Assembly (NCBI GenBank): GCA_017420825.1
Contig: JAFQNU010000131.1
Span: forward strand, 1 to 5,964
Source of the DNA: Clostridia bacterium
GTDB lineage: Bacteria > Bacillota > Clostridia > UBA1381
Length of the DNA: 5,964 bases
Direction of reading: 5' to 3'
Shown here: positions 1 through 5,458 of the stretch, piece after piece
Numbering within the stretch: the first letter of the stretch is position 1
Layout of the letters: each line of letters begins with the position of its first letter
Made by a program: the position numbers and the translations under genes
Notes under the pieces: model-generated
What the model was told of the DNA's origin: nothing
Database searches by the model: none
The model's input: the letters and a program-made list of their open reading frames with translations, nothing else

Positions 1-724
1 CAACCATTCCCACAAAGGAGAGTGCCTCAATTTCTCCGCAAAAATTCATTTTACCCCGAAAACACTCGCTAATCATTTTGGATATGTGTTTTTCAGGTAT
101 ATCCTCCATTGCCTTTTGGGCTGTTATTCTTTGTGCTTCATATATTGATTTGTAAGGCTCAGTATCAAGCTTTTTTAATATCTCGTTCGCCTTATCTCTT
201 GTCATTACATCGTCATTATATGGTATAAAGCTGATATTTTGCTCAATACAGCCCTCCCATTCCCCATCATATAATGGTATTTGAGTTTCGTTTTCCCTTG
301 ATACACCAAGATAGTAAAGACTAATTTCACTCTCATGCTCCGACTCATTTATAATTTCATATTTTATACACTCAACACTGTTCTTATTTACAGGTGCTTT
401 ATATAAATCAAGCTTTCCTGTTCCAAAAGTCTCCAAGACAGGTGTATTGTCAAAAAAAAGCTTGATTTTTATTTCTTTGGGGCAGGTCATTTTCAAGGTC
501 ACGCCGTTGTAGAGTGAAATATCACTTTTATATATATTCCTTGAAATACTTCCCTTACCATTTGCACCTATTTTTATATTTCCGCTGTCCCATTGCTGAG
601 AAAGTGATATACTGCCACTTGACTCATACTGCATTATATACGAATATTTATGATGTCCCGTGTAGCTGTCACCACCATCAAAATACGGCTCTATTATTGA
701 ATTATATTCATCTGCTTTTATCAT
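1..724 (-). CDS. Partial CDS (N-terminal 241 residues), possible heparinase II/III-like or related polysaccharide-active enzyme
   Basis: An uninterrupted frame runs from an ATG at 724 to the left edge, so the C-terminus is missing. There is no signal peptide: the N-terminus MIKADEYNSIIEPYFDGG is hydrophilic, which suggests a cytoplasmic product. Residues 1-165 are rich in alternating beta-strand patterns and aromatic residues, like a carbohydrate-binding or galactose-binding-like beta-sandwich. Residues 174-241 switch to amphipathic helices and end in IEALSFVGMV. That ending resembles the helix of the alpha/alpha-toroid in heparinase II/III and related lyases (pattern IxxLAFxxxVxxD). This family call is inference from fold pattern only; the catalytic residues would lie beyond the window. 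The gene follows the 970-residue SLH-like gene after 78 bases, in the same direction. No strong ribosome binding site sits just before the ATG; the only weak candidate is GGTGTGG. GTG codons at 733 and 736 are in frame but have no better site. Confidence 0.8.
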   Translation of the reverse strand, partial: MIKADEYNSIIEPYFDGGDSYTGHHKYSYIMQYESSGSISLSQQWDSGNIKIGANGKGSISRNIYKSDISLYNGVTLKMTCPKEIKIKLFFDNTPVLETFGTGKLDLYKAPVNKNSVECIKYEIINESEHESEISLYYLGVSRENETQIPLYDGEWEGCIEQNISFIPYNDDVMTRDKANEILKKLDTEPYKSIYEAQRITAQKAMEDIPEKHISKMISECFRGKMNFCGEIEALSFVGMV

Positions 725-736
725 AAACCACACCAC

Positions 737-764
737 AGGAGCAGTAAATTATTCTACTGCTCCT
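737..764 (-). promoter_or_regulatory. 10-bp hairpin covering a Shine-Dalgarno-like sequence
   Basis: The arms AGGAGCAGTA (764-755, coding strand) and TACTGCTCCT (746-737) pair perfectly around an 8-base loop. The 5' arm contains the AGGAG of a purine-rich GAAAGGAAAGGAG stretch, and the 3' arm carries the complementary CTCCT. No T-run follows on the coding strand, so it is not a standard terminator for the upstream operon. On the plus strand the hairpin is followed by TTTCCTTTCTT, so it could stop antisense transcription. Alternatives are control of translation of the downstream gene or mRNA stabilisation. Confidence 0.5.
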
Positions 765-781
765 TTCCTTTCTTAGTTTAC

Positions 782-793
782 ATCAGTACTGAT
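782..793. repeat. 12-bp perfect palindrome ATCAGTACTGAT
   Basis: The sequence equals its own reverse complement over 12 bases and lies 10 bases after the stop codon of the 970-residue gene. Symmetry of this kind can mark a dimeric regulator site. With no promoter next to it and only one copy noticed, that role is speculative. Confidence 0.4.
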
Positions 794-802
794 TAAATTC
801 TC

Positions 803-3715
803 TCATCGACGGTTATCATTTATTATGATAATTCTGCCGGCACCTCCACCTCCGCCGAAAAGTACCGCTCTTGAACAGTTATTTCCATACTTATCATATG
901 GTTTTATGTCACTTTGATTTCCATAAGCTGCAGTTACCTCATCTTCTTCGATTGTAACCACCGTATAATAATTAGGATTTTTCAGAAGATAACTCTCTGA
1001 AATAAATCTTGAGTCACTTTCGGTCTTGTCATAGGTTTTACATGATAAATCCTGTGTTGTAACTGTAATAACATCATCATAGAGCTTATATATGTAACCA
1101 CTCATACCTCTTAACTCACGAACCATGAAATTAGTCGGATCATCAGATACCATAAGCTTGTTTGCTTCTACATCATAGCCTGTGAAAGCAAATGGATTTG
1201 TACGTCCGGTTTTGGTAGGATCCCACCAGTCGATTGTTCCTGCAAATCCGCCCTCTTTTCCGTTTGGGGAGAGTGAATTTGGCTTATCAGCGTCCCAGAA
1301 AAGCTGAATTAACTCAATCTTGCCGTAGGCATCAAGCACATATCTTATAATATCTCCTTCACCGAGGTCATGCTTGATTACATTTCCTTCCTCATCTTCC
1401 TCCTCAAAGCCTGATTTGATATTTTCCAAAACCTCAGGATTTTTTAAATACAGAGTCTGATTAGAACCATATGATTCATTCGGCAAATCATAAATATCAA
1501 CTGCAATTGCCGCCTCGTCCTTTTCATCCAGAACTTCACTGATTTTTTTAACAACTGCATAATCCGTCATTTCTGTATCAAGGGATGATGAAGATGCCTT
1601 TGTGATCATATAAGCATACTGTGCTCTGTGTGAAATCGGTGATGTGGTAAATGCATCAAGTGTGTATGCCTTATAATCCTGCAATATGTTTGTCTTAAAT
1701 GAATAAGCTTCTTTGCTATCAGAATCAAGCTCAGGATTTTGAGTTATAAATTTGGTAGTAGCATTTTCGATAATTACATTCGGACCAATGTTTCCTCCGC
1801 CAACTCTCCAATATGCACCATCATAATTTCCGTCTCCGTCAGCATCCTCATAGCCAAGCCTGTCAAGTAGTCTTAGTTTATCCTCTGACGTGTTTGTTTT
1901 GTCTGTAATGGCTATTTCAATATAATTTACCTTTCCCTCATCATTCACCTTATATCTGATAAGACTTCTGTAATCAATCAGGTGACCGTATGTAGCCTCA
2001 GGCTTTAATCTTGACTCTTTACCGTTTTCATCGCTGAAGGTCAGCTTTTCGGCAAACTGTATTGTATACCACTCATTTTTAGTATCAAGTATTCTCATTC
2101 CGTATTGCTCATTATCACTGTCATAATAAACCTTATGCAGGAATACACACTGCTTTGTGGTTGTTCCGTCAATAGTTGTTATCCAGCCTATATCACCAAA
2201 GATGTTCAAATATACCTTGTAAGTATTTTTAAGCTTTATTTCAACAAGATTGATAGCATCATTTAAGCCGTCATAGAGGTTATACTCTGCTGTAGAGTCA
2301 CTGTAAAATTTACCGTAATCGTTTGTTCCTGTAGATGCAACAGTAAATTCATTGATTGAATTTGATGAAATTCTTGCAACAAGGATATTTTCTCCGCTCA
2401 TAATATCGATAAGCATATTCGCTTTAATATCCTTCATGCTTCCCCTTGTTCCGTCAGCCTTGTAGATAAGAACAGCCTTGTCATCATCATCAAAATCAAG
2501 CTGAACCGCTTTTGATGCGTACTGAATACCGTTATATACATCAGTTCCGTCAACAGCATTCACAAATACACTTTCATAATCTTCTATAACAGCATATTCT
2601 GCCTCACTTTTACCTCTCGGAATAATGAGCTTTATTTTGCTGTTGTTTGATTTGAAAATATTTGAGGTATATGTGTCCTGTATTTTATAATTGTAAACAA
2701 CTGTTACACCTGTGGAAAGCTTTTCCTTTTCAGTATTGGAATCAGTGTTATAGGTCAGTGTTCTTGATGCATAGTCCTCAACATCACGTCCCAAAATTTC
2801 AAAACATTCGTCCTCACCCGTTAAGTGAGCAAATACGACATTATATTCATTCTCCTCACCCTCAGACTTATAAAATGCACCAACGTGTCTTGCCAGAAGC
2901 TCTGTTGTGTCATATTCGGTTTGGTCAATGTATAAGGTCTCGTCTGCAATTACAAGCTTTCCTGCGCCTACTGTATCACCACCATCAAGAGAAATATATC
3001 CATTATCAACAACAGTTCCCTCAACATAGGATAATCCCATATATTTACCTAATATTGTATGGTCACCCTCACCAAAGGTAACGGTACCGTCATAGCTGTC
3101 GTCATATTCTGTCACCAATGCATTGTAGATAAACTGTGCAGTCTCTTCCTTTGTCATGCTTGATGAGCCTGTTATGATAAGGTCAAGATTTGATGCAATT
3201 TTTTTGTATCCGTCAGGACCGAGCTTTTCAGCCACAGCCTGATAACCCATCAAATCAATTATAATCTTTGCCGCATGATGCGGCACTATTGCATCATCAA
3301 CACCAAAGCTGTCATTTCCATATCCAACCATTAAGCCTGACTGTCCGAGATATAAAATTGCGTCATAATACTTATTCTCTGAGTCAACGTCATTATAAAT
3401 TCCGTCATTTGCGGCTATGTCGGTAATCAATTCTGTATTTGCATTTTTGTCACCGTAGAAATTGGTTTCCCATTCATCAGTTACTACATCATACGAGTCA
3501 TAGTTGAGTATTTTATATATAATCTCAGCAAACTCACCTCTGGTCACAACATTTTCCCATTCCCTTTCATTCTCGGGAGCGTTCATAAGACCGAGACCGA
3601 GCATTACATCAGTTGCATACTGATATTTTGATACTGTTGTTGTTTCACTCTGTGCAAATGCAAGTGTTCCCACAAACATTGCCGCACCCAATACCAAGCA
3701 TATTATCTTCTTCAT
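803..3715 (-). CDS. Secreted 970-residue SLH-like cell-surface protein with a long beta-rich body
   Basis: The protein begins with a clear Sec signal peptide: a KK pair, a hydrophobic core at residues 4-20, and a likely cut after AFA at residue 21. Three degenerate SLH-like units follow. The first is at about 34-71 with VTRGEF at 57-62. The second is at about 117-158, where the usual TRAE position reads PHHA. The third is at about 175-200 with MTKEE. Residues 227-970 are beta-rich and acidic and show no catalytic domain I recognise. Stretches such as 227-315 and 385-515 resemble the repeated small beta units of large Clostridia SLH proteins without enzyme domains (recalled family pattern, not searched). 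A calcium-loop-like DADGDGNYDG lies at 624-633, and an acidic run DFDDDD at 407-412. The tail holds GGGGGAG then IIII and ends NDNRR, with no LPXTG sorting motif. The start is fixed by AGGAGGG seven bases upstream. The gene starts 3 bases after the preceding SLH gene and is probably coupled to it. A role in surface layer structure or glycan binding is inference. Confidence 0.87.
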   Translation of the reverse strand: MKKIICLVLGAAMFVGTLAFAQSETTTVSKYQYATDVMLGLGLMNAPENEREWENVVTRGEFAEIIYKILNYDSYDVVTDEWETNFYGDKNANTELITDIAANDGIYNDVDSENKYYDAILYLGQSGLMVGYGNDSFGVDDAIVPHHAAKIIIDLMGYQAVAEKLGPDGYKKIASNLDLIITGSSSMTKEETAQFIYNALVTEYDDSYDGTVTFGEGDHTILGKYMGLSYVEGTVVDNGYISLDGGDTVGAGKLVIADETLYIDQTEYDTTELLARHVGAFYKSEGEENEYNVVFAHLTGEDECFEILGRDVEDYASRTLTYNTDSNTEKEKLSTGVTVVYNYKIQDTYTSNIFKSNNSKIKLIIPRGKSEAEYAVIEDYESVFVNAVDGTDVYNGIQYASKAVQLDFDDDDKAVLIYKADGTRGSMKDIKANMLIDIMSGENILVARISSNSINEFTVASTGTNDYGKFYSDSTAEYNLYDGLNDAINLVEIKLKNTYKVYLNIFGDIGWITTIDGTTTKQCVFLHKVYYDSDNEQYGMRILDTKNEWYTIQFAEKLTFSDENGKESRLKPEATYGHLIDYRSLIRYKVNDEGKVNYIEIAITDKTNTSEDKLRLLDRLGYEDADGDGNYDGAYWRVGGGNIGPNVIIENATTKFITQNPELDSDSKEAYSFKTNILQDYKAYTLDAFTTSPISHRAQYAYMITKASSSSLDTEMTDYAVVKKISEVLDEKDEAAIAVDIYDLPNESYGSNQTLYLKNPEVLENIKSGFEEEDEEGNVIKHDLGEGDIIRYVLDAYGKIELIQLFWDADKPNSLSPNGKEGGFAGTIDWWDPTKTGRTNPFAFTGYDVEANKLMVSDDPTNFMVRELRGMSGYIYKLYDDVITVTTQDLSCKTYDKTESDSRFISESYLLKNPNYYTVVTIEEDEVTAAYGNQSDIKPYDKYGNNCSRAVLFGGGGGAGRIIIINDNRR
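3269..3285. repeat. 17-bp inverted repeat inside the 970-residue gene
   Basis: TGCCGCAT and ATGCGGCA flank a single central base; as RNA this could fold as a 7-bp stem with a 3-base loop. It is GC-rich against an AT-rich background and encodes the PHHA residues of the second, degenerate SLH-like unit. It may be chance created by the codons. Confidence 0.4.
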
Positions 3716-3718
3716 ATA

Positions 3719-5401
3719 TCAGCCCTCCTGTGAATTTAGAATTGAATAGATTATCTTAACTATCTGTGCTCTTGTTAACGGCTCCTGTGGTTTAAAGCTT
3801 CCGTCCTCAAAGCCATTGATAATACCTGCATCAACAAGTGAATCCACTGCACTTATTGCCCATGTGCTTATAGAGGCTCTGTCTGTAAAGTCTTTCTTTG
3901 TTTCTGTTTCCTCAAGCTCCAACAGTCTTGCCACCAGCACAGCAAATGCTTCTCGTGTCATAGGCTTTCCTGCTCCGAACTCTGTATCGGATATACCATT
4001 AACTATGCCTGCTTCAGACAATGCACAAACATATGGGTAGAACCAGTCTGTCTTTTTAACATCGCTGTACTCCACATCGGCTGTTGATGTCTTATCAAAG
4101 GCAGCCGCAATAATCTTGCAGACCTCTTCACGCTTTACCTGTGCATCAGGCTTAAAGGTGTTGTCCTCATAGCCTGAGAGAATTTCTTTTTCGGTGAGGT
4201 ATTCTATCTGCTCCTTTGCCCAGTGATTTTCAACATCTGAAAAGCCCTTGTCTGTCTGCTCAGGTGCAACAGGAGTTGTAACCTTACTTGGACTTCCGGG
4301 AATTACCATACTTCCCGAAGGAGCTGAGCTTGTTGAGCCTTTTGATGATGAACTGCCTGTTGACGGCTTATAGTCAACGGCATCATTAATCTTATCCTCT
4401 AAGTTGCTCATTGTGATTGAACTTTCACTGTTCATAATTCCCTTGTTTGCATTTGTTGTGTCGGAAAGCTCTAAATAATCGTCGATTGAAAGCCTTGCTA
4501 ATTCTGCATTTCCCTCTGTAATTACATCATCTAAAAATCCGTAGCCCTCATATACACTGTTTGTTATACAATTCAGAATAACTGCCTTTGCATACTGTGC
4601 CTGTAAATCAGCAACAGTTGTATATTCTACACCAAACAGTGATGAAATGACTGCATTTCTTCCTGTATCGGTCATATTATCGGCATAAAGGGCATTTACA
4701 GTAATTTTGTCTGTATCAATCCCCTCAAACGGAACAATGTCGTTATACAGATATTTGCCGTTTAAGAATAGTACGTCCTTTTTGTTTAGCTCAAAACAGC
4801 TAAGTGCGGCAAACTGCTTAATTCTTTTCTGAAACTCTGCAACCATTTTAACCTTATCCGTTGTATCAATAGGAAGCTCTGAATTCTCAGCCGCAATAAG
4901 CTTCTCTCCTATGCTTTCTTTATCCGCATTTGTGTACAAGTCATTCACCAATGAAAGCTCTCTTTTGTAAAGCTCTAACTCTTTGGCAATAGCTGTCTTA
5001 TCTGTCATGTCAAGTATGGCCTCAACCTTTTGTCTGATTGTATCAAACGGTACATAATAAAGGTCATTTGCCTGAGCTTCTCCGCTGACATACACATTAT
5101 AGTCACCGCTTACAAAGTTTTCAGGAAGCTTTAGAGTAAACACATACTCATCAATTCCATCTCCGTCACTTGTAAGCGAGCCCTGGTGCTGTAATTTTGA
5201 AACATCAGCCTCAAGTGCAGAGAGCTCTGTTCCCTTTTCGGCTACAAGAATATTAATCTTTTCACCCTTTTGTCTTCCGGTAACGGTTATTTTAACCTCA
5301 CCCTTTGATGCATCACTTACCTCAACAGTTGCAGCACTTGCAGCATTTGCTGTCATGAGCATAGTTAAAATAAATGCTGTAAATTTTGTTAATTTCTTCA
5401 T
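3719..5401 (-). CDS. Secreted 560-residue protein with three C-terminal S-layer homology domains
   Basis: This is an exported protein held on the cell wall by non-covalent binding of its SLH domains to secondary cell wall polymer (family knowledge). A Sec signal peptide spans residues 1-23 (MKKLTKFTAFILTMLM core, ASA cut site). Residues 24-115 form a beta-sandwich-like region. Residues about 120-342 are mostly helical, with apparent repeat units. Residues 346-384 are a Ser/Thr/Gly/Pro linker. The three SLH repeats are at about 386-435, 445-494 and 504-555, with the TRAE-position motifs KREE (423), TREA (482) and TRAQ (543). The start at 5401 is preferred over upstream ATGs (frame open to 5524) because only here is there a good ribosome binding site (AAAGGA, 7-base spacer) followed directly by a signal peptide. 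The upstream extension also overlaps the preceding gene. The helical region has no enzyme signature that I recognise, so its ligand is unknown. Confidence 0.93.
   Translation of the reverse strand: MKKLTKFTAFILTMLMTANAASAATVEVSDASKGEVKITVTGRQKGEKINILVAEKGTELSALEADVSKLQHQGSLTSDGDGIDEYVFTLKLPENFVSGDYNVYVSGEAQANDLYYVPFDTIRQKVEAILDMTDKTAIAKELELYKRELSLVNDLYTNADKESIGEKLIAAENSELPIDTTDKVKMVAEFQKRIKQFAALSCFELNKKDVLFLNGKYLYNDIVPFEGIDTDKITVNALYADNMTDTGRNAVISSLFGVEYTTVADLQAQYAKAVILNCITNSVYEGYGFLDDVITEGNAELARLSIDDYLELSDTTNANKGIMNSESSITMSNLEDKINDAVDYKPSTGSSSSKGSTSSAPSGSMVIPGSPSKVTTPVAPEQTDKGFSDVENHWAKEQIEYLTEKEILSGYEDNTFKPDAQVKREEVCKIIAAAFDKTSTADVEYSDVKKTDWFYPYVCALSEAGIVNGISDTEFGAGKPMTREAFAVLVARLLELEETETKKDFTDRASISTWAISAVDSLVDAGIINGFEDGSFKPQEPLTRAQIVKIIYSILNSQEG
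3723..3729 (-). promoter_or_regulatory. Ribosome binding site AGGAGGG of the 970-residue gene, inside the upstream coding sequence
   Basis: AGGAGGG lies seven bases before the ATG at 3715 and overlaps the final Gln-Glu-Gly codons of the upstream SLH gene. The upstream stop TGA (3721-3719) falls between it and the start. This arrangement implies one transcript and likely translational coupling of the two surface proteins. Confidence 0.9.
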
Positions 5402-5408
5402 AGTCTTA

Positions 5409-5414
5409 TCCTTT
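5409..5414 (-). promoter_or_regulatory. Ribosome binding site AAAGGA that decides the start of the 560-residue SLH gene
   Basis: AAAGGA is separated by seven bases from the ATG at 5401, which opens a typical signal peptide. No comparable site precedes the longer in-frame candidate starts, so this site sets the gene start. Confidence 0.8.
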
Positions 5415-5431
5415 CTTTTAAGCTTCAGCCC

Positions 5432-5458
5432 ACAGATAAGGGAAAATCCCTTATCTGT
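5432..5458 (-). promoter_or_regulatory. 12-bp perfect hairpin overlapping the stop codon of the stalk-domain gene
   Basis: The arms ACAGATAAGGGA and TCCCTTATCTGT pair perfectly around a 3-base loop. The stop codon TAA (5453-5451) lies inside the 5' arm on the coding strand. No T-run follows on either strand, so it is not a standard intrinsic terminator. It sits 30 bases before the start of the SLH gene. Possible roles are a transcript-stabilising or processing structure, or a weak attenuator setting the ratio of the two proteins; these are inferences. Confidence 0.6.

Larger units (their letters stand above)
725..802 (-). other. Intergenic leader between the 970-residue gene and the partial left-edge gene
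   Basis: This 78-base gap holds, in coding direction, a 12-bp palindrome, a purine-rich GAAAGGAAAGGAG stretch, and a 10-bp hairpin. It then ends in a short G/T-rich linker before the ATG at 724. No convincing sigma-A promoter is visible: the best -10-like sequence is TAAACT with no matching -35. The density of small symmetric elements suggests regulation between the two genes, but this is inference. Confidence 0.5.

Noticed and set aside
452..459. Run of eight T on the coding strand in the left-edge gene, possible slippage or phase-variation site
   Set aside because: A single run of eight is common in AT-rich genomes and the frame is intact through it.
514..726. Open frame of 70 codons on the plus strand
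   Set aside because: It lies antisense to the partial left-edge gene, has no ribosome binding site, and its composition (many His, Tyr, Leu) is that of a shadow frame.
771..802. Possible promoter for the left-edge gene (-10-like TAAACT)
   Set aside because: It matches the -10 consensus at only four of six positions, and the hexamer 17 bases upstream does not resemble TTGACA.
783..806. Seven-codon frame (MREFNQY) whose ATG overlaps the stop of the 970-residue gene
   Set aside because: It is too short to support as a gene and has no well-placed ribosome binding site; the ATGA overlap is likely chance.
2662..3081. Open frame of 139 codons on the plus strand
   Set aside because: It is antisense to the well-supported 970-residue gene; its His/Gln/Pro-rich translation has no domain pattern.
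3816..4040. Open frame of 74 codons on the plus strand
   Set aside because: It is opposite the conserved SLH repeats of the 560-residue protein and is a Ser/Ala-rich shadow of them.
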